A stretch of 64,000 nt of DNA from Actinomycetales bacterium (GCA_018970205.1 JAGWWW010000004.1:1-64000), one strand, 5' to 3'. Positions 13,435 to 24,588 are shown, counted from the first letter of the stretch. Numbers and translations are program-made. Notes: generated by a model from the sequence alone, not told the origin.

Positions 13435-14412
13435 ATGGCGATGACCGCTGACGTCAAAGACGAGCTCAGCCGGCTCGAGGTTGCCAAGGCCTGCTGCCGG
13501 CAAGCGGAGGTCGGAGCCATGCTCCGCTTCGGCGGGGGGCTGCACCTCGTCGGCGGCAAAATCGTGGTCGAGGCAGAACTCGACACAGCCTCGGTGGCGC
13601 GCCGACTGCGCAAGGAGATTGCCGACCTCTACGGCCGCGACAGCGACCTCGTCATCTTGCAAGGTGCCGGCATCCGCAAGGGTGTGCGCTACGTCGTGCG
13701 CGTCTCCCAGCACGGGAACCTGCTGGCGCAGCAAGCACAACTCGTTGACCCGGCAGGCAGACCTGTCCGCGGGCTGTCGCACTCCATCGTCATGGGCGGC
13801 GAGTGCGACGCGGCCGCTGCGTGGCGGGGCGCGTTCCTCGCCCACGGCTCGCTCACCGAGCCGGGCCGATCCAGCGCACTCGAGGTGACCTGCCCCGGCC
13901 CGGAGGCCGCGCTGGCACTCGTCGGCGCCGCCCGTCGCCTGGACATCGCGGCCAAGGCGCGCGATGTGCGGGGGGTAGACCGCGTGGTCATCCGAGACGG
14001 CGACGCCATCGCGGCCATGCTGACGCTGCTGGGCGCCCATGAGTCGGTCTTGAACTGGGAGGAGCGGCGCGTGCGCCGCGAGGTGCGCGCCACCGCGAAC
14101 CGCCTGGCCAACTTCGATGACGCCAACCTGCGCCGCTCGGCCCGCGCGGCCGTGGCCGCCGGGGCGCGGGTGCAGCGCGCGCTGGAGATCCTCGGCGACG
14201 ACCTGCCGGACCACCTCGCCCAGGCTGGCCGGCTGCGCATCGCGCACAAGCAGGCCAGCCTGGAGGAACTCGGCGCCCTGGCTGACCCGCCCATGACGAA
14301 GGATGCCGTCGCCGGGCGAATCCGCCGCCTCCTGGCCCTGGCTGACAAGCGCGCCAGCGACCTCGGCATCCCCAACACCGAGGCGAGCCTCACCCCGGAC
14401 ATGCTCGACTGA
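13435..14412 (+). CDS. whiA: sporulation/cell division regulator WhiA
   Basis: WhiA is a DNA-binding regulator with a LAGLIDADG-like N-terminal domain and a C-terminal helix-turn-helix; in Streptomyces it acts with WhiB on septation genes, and it occurs widely in non-sporulating actinobacteria. The 325-residue product starts [14 protein letters not shown], includes the conserved [14 protein letters not shown] segment and ends in the HTH region [23 protein letters not shown] 13435 is preceded by AAGGA at a proper distance, so upstream in-frame codons are discarded. It is the last gene of the uvrC-rapZ-yvcK-whiA cluster. Confidence 0.95.
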   Translation: MAMTADVKDELSRLEVAKACCRQAEVGAMLRFGGGLHLVGGKIVVEAELDTASVARRLRKEIADLYGRDSDLVILQGAGIRKGVRYVVRVSQHGNLLAQQAQLVDPAGRPVRGLSHSIVMGGECDAAAAWRGAFLAHGSLTEPGRSSALEVTCPGPEAALALVGAARRLDIAAKARDVRGVDRVVIRDGDAIAAMLTLLGAHESVLNWEERRVRREVRATANRLANFDDANLRRSARAAVAAGARVQRALEILGDDLPDHLAQAGRLRIAHKQASLEELGALADPPMTKDAVAGRIRRLLALADKRASDLGIPNTEASLTPDMLD

Positions 14413-14450
14413 GACCTGCCCGCCGCTGGGGCCTCAGACAGGGCCGTTGC

Positions 14451-14456
14451 TAGGGT
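14451..14456 (+). promoter_or_regulatory. -10 box of the gap transcript (TAGGGT)
   Basis: TAGGGT lies six bases before GTG 14463, matching the spacing seen at other leaderless starts in this window. It would drive a transcript beginning at about 14463, reading through a 40-codon ORF into gap, pgk and tpiA. A -35 element is not clear. Confidence 0.5.
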
Positions 14457-14461
14457 TCTGA

Positions 14462-15586
<1,125 letters not shown>

Positions 15587-15595
15587 CCCGCGCAC

Positions 15596-16789
15596 ATGGC
15601 ACTTGCGACTCTCGCCGACGTTGACGTCCGGCACAAGCGGGTCCTGCTGCGTCTTGACCTGAACGTGCCGCTCGACGGCGGCGCCATCACCGACGACGGA
15701 CGCATCCGCGCGGCCCTGCCGACGGTGCGGATGCTGCTCGAGAACCGAGCCAAGGTCATCATCTTGACCCACCTCGGCCGCCCCGACGGCACCCCGAACC
15801 CCAAGTACTCCGTCGCCCCGGTCGCCGCCCGGCTCGCAGAGTTGCTCGGGGTCGACGTCGCAGTGGCGCCACAGACCTCCGGGCCGGAGGCCGCGGCGAT
15901 GGCCCATGCCCTCGCCGACGGCCAGGTGCTCATGCTGGAGAACGTGCGTTTCGACCCCCGCGAGACGAGCAAGGACGCGGCAGAGCGCGCCTCGCTCGCA
16001 GCCGAATGGGCGGCGATGGGGGAGGTCTACGTGGGCGACGGCTTCGGCGTGGTCCACCGCAAGCAGGCCAGCGTCACCGACCTCGCCGCGTTACTGCCGC
16101 ATGCAGCCGGGTACCTCATCGAGGCGGAGAGCAAGGTCTTCGCACAGGTGCTGACAGCCCCGCAACGCCCCTACACCGTCGTCCTCGGCGGCGCCAAGGT
16201 CAGCGACAAACTCGGGGTCATCAACCACCTGCTACCTCGGGTGGACACCCTCGTCATCGGCGGCGGCATGTGCTACACGTTCTTGGCTGCACTGGGCCAC
16301 AAAGTCGGGTCGTCGCTGTGCGAGAAGGACCAAGTGGAGACCGTCGCGGGCCTGATCTCCAACGCCGCCGAACGCGGGGTGCGCCTGCTCCTGCCGAGCG
16401 ACATCGTCATCGCCGACGCCTTCGCCGCCGACGCCGCCACGCAGGTGGTCGCCGCCGACGCGATTCCCGAGGGTTGGATGGGGCTGGACATCGGCCCGCA
16501 GACCCGTGCCGCATTCGCCGAGGCCATCGCGGGTTCAGCGACTGTCGTGTGGAACGGCCCGATGGGCGTGTTCGAGATGGCGGCGTTCGCAGCTGGGACC
16601 AGGGCGGTGGCGCAGGCCATGATCGCCAATCCCGGCCTGACGGTGGTGGGCGGAGGCGACAGCGCCGCCGCGGTCCGTCTGCTCGGGCTGGACGAGTCCG
16701 GCTTCTCGCACATCTCCACCGGGGGCGGCGCGAGCCTTGAATACCTCGAGGGCAAGGAACTACCCGGCTTGAAGGCGTTGGAGGCCTGA
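15596..16789 (+). CDS. pgk: phosphoglycerate kinase
   Basis: Phosphoglycerate kinase transfers the acyl phosphate of 1,3-bisphosphoglycerate to ADP. The 397-residue protein has the N-terminal signature [12 protein letters not shown], the HLGRP substrate-binding stretch, [14 protein letters not shown] at mid-length and the C-terminal nucleotide-binding region [13 protein letters not shown] with [17 protein letters not shown] 15596 lies nine bases after gap; tpiA begins one base after the pgk stop. Confidence 0.97.
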   Translation: MALATLADVDVRHKRVLLRLDLNVPLDGGAITDDGRIRAALPTVRMLLENRAKVIILTHLGRPDGTPNPKYSVAPVAARLAELLGVDVAVAPQTSGPEAAAMAHALADGQVLMLENVRFDPRETSKDAAERASLAAEWAAMGEVYVGDGFGVVHRKQASVTDLAALLPHAAGYLIEAESKVFAQVLTAPQRPYTVVLGGAKVSDKLGVINHLLPRVDTLVIGGGMCYTFLAALGHKVGSSLCEKDQVETVAGLISNAAERGVRLLLPSDIVIADAFAADAATQVVAADAIPEGWMGLDIGPQTRAAFAEAIAGSATVVWNGPMGVFEMAAFAAGTRAVAQAMIANPGLTVVGGGDSAAAVRLLGLDESGFSHISTGGGASLEYLEGKELPGLKALEA

Positions 16790-16790
16790 C

Positions 16791-17588
16791 ATGACAACCC
16801 GCCGCCCGCTCATCGCCGGCAACTGGAAGATGAACCTCAACCACCTCGAGGCCATCGCCCATGTGCAGAAGATCGCGTTCGCGTTTAACGACGCCGACTT
16901 CGACGCCGTCGACGTCGCTGTGCTGGTCCCGTTCGTGGACTTGCGCAGCGTGCAGACACTGGTCGATGGGGACCGCTTACGGCTGTTCTACGGCGCCCAG
17001 GACCTCTCCGCCCACGACGCTGGCGCCTACACAGGCGAGGTCAGCGGCGCGATGCTGCAGCGCCTCGGCTGCGCCTTCGTGGCGGTGGGTCACAGTGAGC
17101 GGCGTGCCTACCATGGCGAGGACGATGCGCTGGTCAACGCGAAGGCCCTGCGCGCGCTGAACCATGAACTGACCCCGATCGTGTGTGTCGGCGAAGGTCT
17201 GGAGGTGCGGCGTGCGGGCAACCACGTCGAGCACACCCTCGCGCAAGTCCGCGGCGCCGTTGCCGGGATGAGCCCTGAGCAGGCGGCCCGGCTCGTCTTC
17301 GCCTACGAGCCGGTCTGGGCAATCGGCACCGGGGAGACCGCGACCAGCGCGGACGCCCAGGAGGTGTGCGCCGCGATTCGCTCGGAGCTCTCAGAGCTCT
17401 TCGGTGCCTCCGTGGCAGGCGGGGTCAGGGTGCTGTACGGGGGTTCGGTCAAGGCCACGAACATCGCTGAGCTCATGCTGCAGCCGGACATCGACGGGGC
17501 CCTCGTAGGCGGTGCGAGCCTGGACCCCGACGAGTTCGTGACCATCGCGAAGTTCCGGCTGCACCCAGCCAGCCTCGTGCGTCAGTGA
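16791..17588 (+). CDS. tpiA: triosephosphate isomerase
   Basis: Triosephosphate isomerase interconverts dihydroxyacetone phosphate and glyceraldehyde 3-phosphate. The 265-residue protein has the N-terminal AGNWKMNLN with the catalytic Lys, the GHSERR motif with the electrophilic His, and the signature [11 protein letters not shown] carrying the catalytic Glu and the mobile loop. YGGSVKATN binds phosphate near the C-terminus. It is the third gene of the gap-pgk-tpiA operon; secG lies 18 bases beyond but has its own -10 box. Confidence 0.97.
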   Translation: MTTRRPLIAGNWKMNLNHLEAIAHVQKIAFAFNDADFDAVDVAVLVPFVDLRSVQTLVDGDRLRLFYGAQDLSAHDAGAYTGEVSGAMLQRLGCAFVAVGHSERRAYHGEDDALVNAKALRALNHELTPIVCVGEGLEVRRAGNHVEHTLAQVRGAVAGMSPEQAARLVFAYEPVWAIGTGETATSADAQEVCAAIRSELSELFGASVAGGVRVLYGGSVKATNIAELMLQPDIDGALVGGASLDPDEFVTIAKFRLHPASLVRQ

Positions 17589-17594
17589 CATCGG

Positions 17595-17600
17595 TAGAAT
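17595..17600 (+). promoter_or_regulatory. -10 box of leaderless secG transcript (TAGAAT)
   Basis: TAGAAT lies six bases before the secG ATG at 17607, giving a leaderless start. It straddles the short gap after tpiA, so secG can be transcribed apart from the glycolytic operon. Confidence 0.5.
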
Positions 17601-17606
17601 TCGACC

Positions 17607-17837
17607 ATGATCCTGGGGCTGCAGATTCTGCTCATGCTCACCAGCGTGCTGCTGGTCATCCTCATCCTGCTGCACCGCGGCAAGGGCGGCGGACTCTCCG
17701 ACATGTTCGGCGGCAGCGTGACCTCTTCCTTGGGCGGGTCCGCCAGGGCTGAGCGCAACCTCGACCGCATCACCATCTATCTGGCCCTCATCTGGGTCGC
17801 CGTGGTGGTCGCCCTCGGCTTGCTCGTCGCGGCCTGA
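17607..17837 (+). CDS. secG: preprotein translocase subunit SecG
   Basis: SecG is the small membrane subunit of the SecYEG protein-export channel. The 76-residue product has two hydrophobic segments (about residues 1-22 and 53-75) separated by the conserved HRGKGGGLSDMFGG loop, the hallmark of the family. Location after tpiA is conserved in actinobacteria. The ATG is immediately preceded by a TAGAAT -10 box and no ribosome binding site. Confidence 0.92.
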   Translation: MILGLQILLMLTSVLLVILILLHRGKGGGLSDMFGGSVTSSLGGSARAERNLDRITIYLALIWVAVVVALGLLVAA

Positions 17838-17879
17838 CGTCATCGCACAACGCGTTTCATAACTTTCCGGAGGTAATTC

Positions 17880-18215
17880 GTGGCTGGTAGTGCTATCCGC
17901 GGCAGTCGAGTCGGTGCTGGCCCGATGGGCGAGGCCGAGCGCGGCGAGCCGGCCCCGCGCGTGCGGGTCGCGTACTACTGCGCCAAGGGGCACGAATCCC
18001 GCCCGTCGTTCTCCACCGAATCTGAAGCACCTGCCGAGTGGGACTGTCCGAAGTGCGGGCTGCCCTCCGGACGTGACCCGGAAAACCCCCCGGTACAGGC
18101 CAAGAGCGAGCCCTACAAGACCCACCTGGCGTATGTGAAAGAGCGCCGTAACGACACCGATGGTGAGAGCATCCTCGCCGAGGCGCTGGCCGCTTTGCGC
18201 GGCGAAGACATCTGA
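17880..18215 (+). CDS. rbpA: RNA polymerase-binding protein RbpA
   Basis: RbpA binds RNA polymerase and group I/II sigma factors and stabilises the open promoter complex in actinobacteria. The 111-residue protein begins MAGSAIRGSRVG, the N-terminal tail characteristic of RbpA, followed by a core with the zinc-type pairs CAKGH and CPKCGLP and the C-terminal sigma-interacting helix TDGESILAEALAALRG. GTG 17880 is preceded by a strong GGAGGT. Its presence marks the host as an actinobacterium. Confidence 0.96.
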   Translation: MAGSAIRGSRVGAGPMGEAERGEPAPRVRVAYYCAKGHESRPSFSTESEAPAEWDCPKCGLPSGRDPENPPVQAKSEPYKTHLAYVKERRNDTDGESILAEALAALRGEDI

Positions 18216-18233
18216 CATTCCCTGCACACGTTC

Positions 18234-18257
18234 GGCGCCGGGTTGCAAGCGGGCGCC
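18234..18257. terminator. possible bidirectional hairpin between rbpA and pgl
   Basis: Two copies of the self-complementary hexamer GGCGCC (18234-18239 and 18252-18257) can pair around a 12-base loop in the 55-base gap between the convergent genes rbpA and pgl. There is no U-tract, so termination is a weak inference from position. Confidence 0.25.
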
Positions 18258-18270
18258 CCGCGTGCTCCTT

Positions 18271-18963
18271 CTAGGCGATAAACAGGCTGACGTTGGGCCC
18301 TAGTAGGCGTGTTGCGGGCAGTGACTCGTCGCCAGCCAGCACAGCCTGCACAGCGTCATCCTTGTCCGCCCCGGCTGCAAGCAGCAGCAAGCGTGGACAC
18401 TGCATGAGCAACGGCACAGTCCACGTGACCCGCGTGGGCGGCGGCTTGGGGGAGTCACTGATGGAACGCACCCCAGCCGCTGTCTCGCGCAGGAGCGCAT
18501 GATGCGGGAACACAGACGCCACATGACCGTCTGGGCCGATGCTCACGATGGCTACCTGTGGCACGCCCACAGCGCCCAGTCGCTGTTCGTAGTCGCGCGC
18601 CGCTGCATCTGCTGACGGCGAAGCTTCCGGGCCGAGGACGCTCTCGACTGTGACCGCCCTCGCAGATTCCGGCGCCGACGCAGCGCGGGCCAACACCGGT
18701 GTGTCATTGCGGTCAGGGTCGCCTAGTTGCAGGAATCGCTCATCGCTGAACCACAGCCGAACGGGTCCGGTCCACGACCCACCAGTGCCCGAGTGGGCCG
18801 CGCGCGTTGACTCGAGTGCGGCGATCAGCGCCAGGCTCACCTCGGTGCCGACCCGCCCGCCGGTCAAAGCGACCCCGCGGGAGAGGTCGCAGCGCAGCAC
18901 CTCGTCAATCGCCGCGTTGACTAGGTCCGACGTCTCGGCGAACCTGCGCACCTGGCCGCTCAC
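18271..18963 (-). CDS. pgl: 6-phosphogluconolactonase
   Basis: 6-phosphogluconolactonase hydrolyses the lactone made by glucose-6-phosphate dehydrogenase in the oxidative pentose phosphate pathway. The 230-residue protein shows the family motifs LTGGRVGTEV, WFSDERFL, and SIGPDGHVASVFPHH of the DevB/SOL type. It overlaps the end of opcA by four bases and is the last gene of the leftward run tkt-tal-zwf-opcA-pgl. Confidence 0.93.
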   Translation of the reverse strand: MSGQVRRFAETSDLVNAAIDEVLRCDLSRGVALTGGRVGTEVSLALIAALESTRAAHSGTGGSWTGPVRLWFSDERFLQLGDPDRNDTPVLARAASAPESARAVTVESVLGPEASPSADAAARDYEQRLGAVGVPQVAIVSIGPDGHVASVFPHHALLRETAAGVRSISDSPKPPPTRVTWTVPLLMQCPRLLLLAAGADKDDAVQAVLAGDESLPATRLLGPNVSLFIA

Positions 18964-19874
18964 GGCCCGTCCGCGTGGAACTGCGGGCTCAACGCCAGGG
19001 CCTGCGCGTAGACCTCGTCCGGGTCGAGTCGACGCAACTCCTCCAAGAGCAAGTCACGGGTCTCACGCCGGCGCAAGGCCACCTCGCTGGCCGGGTAGCC
19101 GGGCACCTGCAGGATCGCCTTGGTGCCATCGGGCCGGGTGATGCTGATGTCGCCGGTGTCAGTGTGCAGGTGAACCGCCGTCAGGCCGGGCCCACGTGAT
19201 GCCCGCATGGTGACCGGCACGCCAAGACACGAGTGCAGCCACGCCGCCAGCAGCGGCGCGCTGGGATTGCTGCGGGATGCGTGAACCTCGGCGCCGGTCA
19301 CACGGGCATGCGGCCGGTCCAGCGCCGCGGCGAGCAACGCGCGCCACGGCGTCGTGCGGGTCCAGGCCAGGTCGGTGTCACCGGGTGCGTACTGCGTGGC
19401 GTGCACCTGCAACTCCGCCCGGCTACGACCGGCAAGTGAGGCATCCGTGATGCGGCGGCGCGCGAGCTGGCCGAGCGGGTCCTTGACTGGCGACTTCGGG
19501 GCGTCGCTCGCCCACCACACCACCACGGGTGCGTCCGGCACCAGCAGCGGCAGCGCGACGCTGGCGGTGTGTGCGGCCATCGCTCCTCGCAGGCGTAGTG
19601 CGATCACCTCGCCCGGGCCGTCAGCGCCCGCGACAGAGATCTCCGCGTCGAGTTGCGCCTCGGTGCGCCCCGGCCTGGGGATGATGCCGAGGATGCGCAT
19701 CGGGTGCTCCGATGCGGCGGCGCTGGCGGCGTGCAGCGCATCCGCCTGGTCTGCCTCGTCGGCCACGACGATGAGCGTCAGCACCATCCCGACCGCGATG
19801 GCGCCCTTGCGGCTCTTCTCCTCTCGGATCGCCTCTGAGATGGCCGCGACGGTCGTGTCCTCTAGGCGCATCAT
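18960..19874 (-). CDS. opcA: glucose-6-phosphate dehydrogenase assembly protein OpcA
   Basis: OpcA associates with glucose-6-phosphate dehydrogenase and, in cyanobacteria and corynebacteria, is needed for its full activity. The 304-residue protein shows the family's VLTLIVVAD, the region PDAPVVVWWASDAP, and DPLGQLARRRITDAS. The ATG at 19874 overlaps the zwf stop by four bases (ATGA) and its own stop overlaps pgl, so Zwf, OpcA and Pgl are likely made in matched amounts. Confidence 0.93.
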   Translation of the reverse strand: MMRLEDTTVAAISEAIREEKSRKGAIAVGMVLTLIVVADEADQADALHAASAAASEHPMRILGIIPRPGRTEAQLDAEISVAGADGPGEVIALRLRGAMAAHTASVALPLLVPDAPVVVWWASDAPKSPVKDPLGQLARRRITDASLAGRSRAELQVHATQYAPGDTDLAWTRTTPWRALLAAALDRPHARVTGAEVHASRSNPSAPLLAAWLHSCLGVPVTMRASRGPGLTAVHLHTDTGDISITRPDGTKAILQVPGYPASEVALRRRETRDLLLEELRRLDPDEVYAQALALSPQFHADGP

Positions 19875-21388
19875 GGGCGCCGCCAGGTGCGTCCGTCGCG
19901 GGCCAGCATCGCATCCGCGGTGGCCGGCCCCCAGGTGCCGGCGCCATAGGCCTGCGGTGTCCCGGACTTCGCCCAGAAGTCCAAGACCGGGTCCAAGATC
20001 CGCCAGGACTGCTCGACTTCCTCATGCCGCGGGAACAGCGGCGGGTCGCCGAGCAGCACGTCGAGGATGAGCCGCTCATAGGCCTCGGGGCTGGTCTCGG
20101 TGAACGACTCGCCGTAGCCGAAGTCCATCGAGACGTCGCGCACCTCCATCGCCGTGCCGGGCACTTTCGAGCCGAACCTCACAGTCACGCCCTCGTCCGG
20201 TTGGACCCGGATCACGAGCGCGTTGTTTCCGAGCTCGCGCGTGTCGGTCGCGGCGAAGGGCAGGTGCGGTGCGCGCTTGAAGACCACCGCGATCTCGGTC
20301 ACGCGCCGCGCCAGGCGCTTGCCCGTGCGCAAGTAGAAAGGCACCCCTGCCCAACGTCGAGTGTCGACCAGCAGTTTCACCGCCGCGTATGTCTCCGTCG
20401 TCGAAGCGGGGTCGACGCCGCTCTCCTCGAGGTAACCGCTGACCAGCTCGCCGCCTTGCCAGCCGCCGGCGTACTGCCCGCGCGCGGTGGATGCGGCGAG
20501 GTCCTCAGGCAGCACGACCGCCTGCAGGATCTTCTCCTTCTCGAACCGCACGTGCGTGGCGTCGAAGGAGATCGGCTCCTCCATCGCTGTCAGCGCAAGC
20601 AGTTGCAGCAGGTGGTTCTGGATGACGTCGCGGGCCGCGCCGATGCCGTCGTAGTAGCCCGCCCTGCCGCCGATCCCGATGTCCTCGGCCATGGTGATCT
20701 GCACGTGGTCGACGAAGTTGCTGTTCCAGACCGGTTCGAACATCGCGTTCGCGAAGCGCAGCGCGAGGATGTTCTGCACGGTCTCCTTGCCCAGGTAGTG
20801 GTCGATGCGGAAGACGCTGCCGGTGGGGAACACCTCGCCGAGGGTGCGGTTGAGCTCCTGGGCGCTGGCCAGGTCGTGCCCGAAGGGTTTCTCAACGACC
20901 ACCCGCCGCCAGGCATCGGCGCCCTGCTGCGAGAGGCCCGACGCCTTCAGTTGCTCCACCACGGTGGGGAACTTGCCGGGCGGGATGGAGAGGTAGAACG
21001 CGTGGTTGCCGCCGGTGCCCAGTTCGGCATCGAGTTGGGAGACCGTCTGGTTCAGGGCGGCGAACGCGGCCGGGTCGCCCAAATCGCCCATGACGTACCT
21101 GATGCCCGCGGCCAGTTGCTGCCAGGTGTCCTCGTTGAACGGGGTGCGGGCGTGCTCGCGCACGGCGTCGTGTACGACTTGTGCGAAGTCTTGGGTCGCG
21201 AACTCGCGCCGCGCGAAACCGACCAGCGCGAAACCCGGGGGCAGCAGCCCCCGGTTGGCCAGGTCGTAGATCGCGGGCATCAACTTTCGTCGGGCGAGGT
21301 CGCCCGTGACACCGAAGATCACCAGGCTGCACGGGCCGGCGATACGGGGGAGCCGCCGGTCGCGCGGATCGCGCAGCGGGTTGGTCAC
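19871..21388 (-). CDS. zwf: glucose-6-phosphate 1-dehydrogenase
   Basis: Glucose-6-phosphate dehydrogenase starts the oxidative pentose phosphate pathway and supplies NADPH. The 505-residue protein has the Rossmann opening VIFGVTGDLARRKLMPA, the active-site signature RIDHYLGKE, and the C-terminal region PPLFPRHEEVEQSWRILDP. The start is GTG 21388 (reads TNPLRDPRDRRLPR), preceded by GGAGGA at a good distance; codons upstream are not supported. tal ends 29 bases upstream and opcA overlaps downstream. Confidence 0.96.
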   Translation of the reverse strand: MTNPLRDPRDRRLPRIAGPCSLVIFGVTGDLARRKLMPAIYDLANRGLLPPGFALVGFARREFATQDFAQVVHDAVREHARTPFNEDTWQQLAAGIRYVMGDLGDPAAFAALNQTVSQLDAELGTGGNHAFYLSIPPGKFPTVVEQLKASGLSQQGADAWRRVVVEKPFGHDLASAQELNRTLGEVFPTGSVFRIDHYLGKETVQNILALRFANAMFEPVWNSNFVDHVQITMAEDIGIGGRAGYYDGIGAARDVIQNHLLQLLALTAMEEPISFDATHVRFEKEKILQAVVLPEDLAASTARGQYAGGWQGGELVSGYLEESGVDPASTTETYAAVKLLVDTRRWAGVPFYLRTGKRLARRVTEIAVVFKRAPHLPFAATDTRELGNNALVIRVQPDEGVTVRFGSKVPGTAMEVRDVSMDFGYGESFTETSPEAYERLILDVLLGDPPLFPRHEEVEQSWRILDPVLDFWAKSGTPQAYGAGTWGPATADAMLARDGRTWRRP

Positions 21389-21417
21389 AGGGTCATCCTC
21401 CGCTACTGCCGCCGGTG

Positions 21418-22530
21418 TCAGCCGGCCAAAGCCGTGGACACGGTGCCAAGCAGGTCGTGCCATGCGTCGATGAACTGCGCCACGCCGGCAGTCTCAAGCT
21501 CGCCCACTACCGCGTCGTAGTCCACTCCCAGCGCGGCCAGCCGCGCCCACACCTCGGCGGCGTCAGCCAGGTGCGGGGTGATGGTGTCGCCGGTGATGCG
21601 GCCGTGGTCGGCCACGGCGTCCAAGGTGGCTGCGGGCATCGTGTTCACACAGGGCCGCGCGACCAGCTCCACGACGTAGCGGGTGTCGTCATACGCAGGG
21701 TCCTTCACGCCGGTCGACGCCCACAGTGGGCGCTGCACATGCGCCCCGGACGCGGACAGTGACGACCAGAGGTCACCGGCCCGGAAATCGTCGAAGGCCT
21801 GCCATGCCAACCGCGCGTTCGCGATGGCGGCTGTCCCGAGCAGGCTCGCCGCAGCCGGGTCTTCGTGTGCGCGCAGCATCGCATCCACGGCGGTGTCGAC
21901 CCGGCTGACGAAGAACGACGCGACGGAGTGGATCGAACTCAAGTCCAACCCGGCATCGCGCGCAGCCACGAGGCCGCCCGCCCAGGCTGCGAGAACCGCG
22001 CGGTAGCGGTCCACCCCGAAGATGAGCGTGCAATTCACGGAGATGCCCTCGCCGATGAGGGTCGTCACCGCGGGAAGCCCGGCGAGTGTCGCGGGCACCT
22101 TGATCATCACATTGGTTCGGTCCACGGCCGCGTACAGCGCCCGGGCATCTGCGACAGTGCCCGCAGTGTCGTGCGCGAGCCGGGGGTCAACCTCGATGCT
22201 CACGCGGCCGTCGACGCCGCCACTGGCCTCGAACACTGGCCGGAACACGTCGCAGGCAGCCTGTACGTCCGAGACCGTGACGTCGCGCACCGCCGTGTCG
22301 GCGTCCGCCCCGGCTGCCTTGAGCTGCGCGAGTTGCGGCGCGTACTCGGCCCCACCGCCGGCGACGGCCTTGGCGAAGATCGACGGGTTGGTGGTCACGC
22401 CCACCACGTGCTGCTCGGCGATGAGGCGCGCGAGCGAGCCGGACTCGAGCCGGCCGCGGCTGAGGTCGTCGAGCCAGACAGAGACACCAGCCTGGCCCAG
22501 CGCCGCAAGTGGAGAGTCTGCCCCGGTCAT
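21418..22530 (-). CDS. tal: transaldolase
   Basis: Transaldolase transfers a dihydroxyacetone unit between sugar phosphates in the non-oxidative pentose phosphate pathway. The 370-residue protein is of the longer actinobacterial Tal type, with VSVWLDDLSRGRLESG near the start, GVTTNPSIFAKAV, and the Schiff-base lysine in NVMIKVPATLAGLPA. ATG 22530 overlaps the tkt stop by one base (TGATG); a GTG one codon earlier is also possible. Confidence 0.95.
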   Translation of the reverse strand: MTGADSPLAALGQAGVSVWLDDLSRGRLESGSLARLIAEQHVVGVTTNPSIFAKAVAGGGAEYAPQLAQLKAAGADADTAVRDVTVSDVQAACDVFRPVFEASGGVDGRVSIEVDPRLAHDTAGTVADARALYAAVDRTNVMIKVPATLAGLPAVTTLIGEGISVNCTLIFGVDRYRAVLAAWAGGLVAARDAGLDLSSIHSVASFFVSRVDTAVDAMLRAHEDPAAASLLGTAAIANARLAWQAFDDFRAGDLWSSLSASGAHVQRPLWASTGVKDPAYDDTRYVVELVARPCVNTMPAATLDAVADHGRITGDTITPHLADAAEVWARLAALGVDYDAVVGELETAGVAQFIDAWHDLLGTVSTALAG

Positions 22531-24581
22531 CACTGCCCCTTCGCCATCGTCGCCTGCGCGACCTCGACCACGTTGGCCACCGTGAAGCCGCGCTCCTCGA
22601 AGAGGTGCTCTGCGCTAGCCGATGCGCCGAACTCGTCGATGCCGATCACCGCACCGTCAGAACCCACGTAACGCCACCAGCCAAGGGTGGCTCCGGCCTC
22701 AATGGACACCCGGGCACGCACCTGCGGCGGCAGCACCTCGTCCCGGTACTCCTCAGGCTGTTCAGCGAACCACTCCAGACACGGCATGGAGACCACGCGG
22801 GCGCTCACGCCGGATGACTCCAGTGCCTCGGCGCTCTCCAACGCCAACGCCACCTCGGACCCAGTTGCGATGAGGATGAGATCCGGGGTCGGGCCAGACT
22901 CACGGCGGATGATGTACCCGCCCCGGCGTGCCGCAAGCGCCGGGGCATCGCCCAGCACCGGCACAGTCTGCCGGGTCAGCACCAACCCCGCGGGTGCGTT
23001 GCGCCGCATCGCCTCCAGCAGCGCCACCGAGGTTTCGTTGGCGTCAGCTGGGCGGATGATGGCCAGGTCGGGGATGGCGCGCAGCGCCCACAGGTGCTCC
23101 ACGGGCTGGTGTGTTGGCCCGTCTTCGCCCAGACCGATGCTGTCGTGAGTCCAGATGAAGAGGCTGCGCGTCTGCATCAGCGCCGCGAGGCGCACCGCGC
23201 CGCGCATGTAGTCGCTGAACACGAGGAACGTGCCGCCGAAGGGGCGGGAGAGCCCGTCGAGGGCGATGCCGTTGAGGATCGCGCCCATCGCGTGCTCGCG
23301 TACCCCGAAGTGGATGATGCGGCCGTTGACCGCCGCGTCGGGGAACCCGGTGCCATCGGGCAGGAATGAGCCGCCGTCGTGGATGGTGGTGTTGTTGCTC
23401 TCAGCGAGGTCGGCGCTGCCGCCCCACAACTCCGGCAGGTGGTCGGCGAGGGCGTTCAACACCGCGCCGAACGCCGCGCGAGTGGCGACCTTCTCCCCGG
23501 CGGGGAACGCCGGCAGCGCAAGTTCGATGTCTGCGGGGAGCAGCCCGGTGTGCAGACGCTCGAGCAGCCGCGCTGTGTCGACGTTGGCGTCGGACCAGCC
23601 CAGGAACCGCTGTCCCCACTCGTCGTTGGCGTCTGCACCGCGCTGCGCCACCTGCTGGGTGTGCGCGAGCACCACCTCGTCCACCTCGAAGGACTTCTCC
23701 GGGTCGAAGCCGAGGATTTCCTTCGTGGCAGCGACCTCGGCCGCGCCCAACGCGGATCCGTGGGACTTCGCCGTGTTGCGGGCGTTGGGGGCGGGCCAGG
23801 CGATGACGGTGCGCAGCACTACCAGCGTCGGCTTGCCGGTCACGGCGGCCGCCTCGGTCAGCGCATCGTGCAGGGCCGCCACGTCGACATCACCGTCGGG
23901 TCTGTGGTCGACCGTGATGGTGTGCCAGCCGTATGCGCGGTACCGCGCGGCGACATCCTCGGTGAAGGCTCGGTGGGTGTCTCCCTCGATGGAGATCCGG
24001 TTGTCGTCGTAGACCACGACGAGGTTGTCCAGCCGCTGGGTGCCGGCCAGCGACGAGGCCTCGCCGCTGATTCCCTCCTCGAGGTCGCCGTCGGAGGCGA
24101 AGACCCAGACGCGGTGGTCGAAGGGGCTCTGCCCCGCCTCGGCCTCGGCATCGAGGCCGTAGCGCCAGAACCGCTGAGACATCGCCATCCCGACTGCCGT
24201 CGCGATGCCCTGGCCCAGTGGGCCGGTGGTTGTCTCGACGCCGACTGTGTGGCCGAACTCGGGGTGGCCCGGGGTGGCGCTGCCGGCGGTGCGGAAGGCC
24301 TTCAAGTCGTCCAGCGTCAGGTCGTAGCCGGAAAGGAACAGTTGGATGTAGAGCGTGAGGCTGGAGTGGCCGCACGAGAGGACGAACCGGTCGCGGCCCA
24401 GCCACAGCGGGTCGGCCGGGTCGTGCCGCAGGTGATGCTGGAACAGCAGGTATGCCGCCGGAGCCAACGCCATCGCAGTGCCCGGGTGCCCGTTGCCCAC
24501 CTTCTGCACGGCATCCATCGCGAGTGCGCGCGCGGTCGCCACGGCGCGGTCGTCAAGGTCAGTCCATGTCAACTCAGCCAC
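22530..24581 (-). CDS. tkt: transketolase
   Basis: Transketolase is the thiamine diphosphate-dependent enzyme that moves two-carbon units between sugar phosphates. The 683-residue protein has GNGHPGTAMALAP at the N-terminus, the ThDP motif with SDGDLEEG and NLVVVYDDNRISIEG, the pyrimidine domain (THDSIGLGEDGPTHQP) and the C-terminal domain. GTG 24581 is chosen because it sits seven bases after a TAGGCT -10 box and matches the family N-terminus. It leads the tkt-tal-zwf-opcA-pgl unit and is divergent from ctaB. Confidence 0.96.
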   Translation of the reverse strand: MAELTWTDLDDRAVATARALAMDAVQKVGNGHPGTAMALAPAAYLLFQHHLRHDPADPLWLGRDRFVLSCGHSSLTLYIQLFLSGYDLTLDDLKAFRTAGSATPGHPEFGHTVGVETTTGPLGQGIATAVGMAMSQRFWRYGLDAEAEAGQSPFDHRVWVFASDGDLEEGISGEASSLAGTQRLDNLVVVYDDNRISIEGDTHRAFTEDVAARYRAYGWHTITVDHRPDGDVDVAALHDALTEAAAVTGKPTLVVLRTVIAWPAPNARNTAKSHGSALGAAEVAATKEILGFDPEKSFEVDEVVLAHTQQVAQRGADANDEWGQRFLGWSDANVDTARLLERLHTGLLPADIELALPAFPAGEKVATRAAFGAVLNALADHLPELWGGSADLAESNNTTIHDGGSFLPDGTGFPDAAVNGRIIHFGVREHAMGAILNGIALDGLSRPFGGTFLVFSDYMRGAVRLAALMQTRSLFIWTHDSIGLGEDGPTHQPVEHLWALRAIPDLAIIRPADANETSVALLEAMRRNAPAGLVLTRQTVPVLGDAPALAARRGGYIIRRESGPTPDLILIATGSEVALALESAEALESSGVSARVVSMPCLEWFAEQPEEYRDEVLPPQVRARVSIEAGATLGWWRYVGSDGAVIGIDEFGASASAEHLFEERGFTVANVVEVAQATMAKGQ

Positions 24582-24588
24582 GGCGGTG

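Noticed and set aside
20024-21520. Long plus-strand frame of 498 codons opposite zwf
   Set aside because: Antisense to a clearly identified glucose-6-phosphate dehydrogenase; a chance frame of high-GC DNA with no family resemblance.
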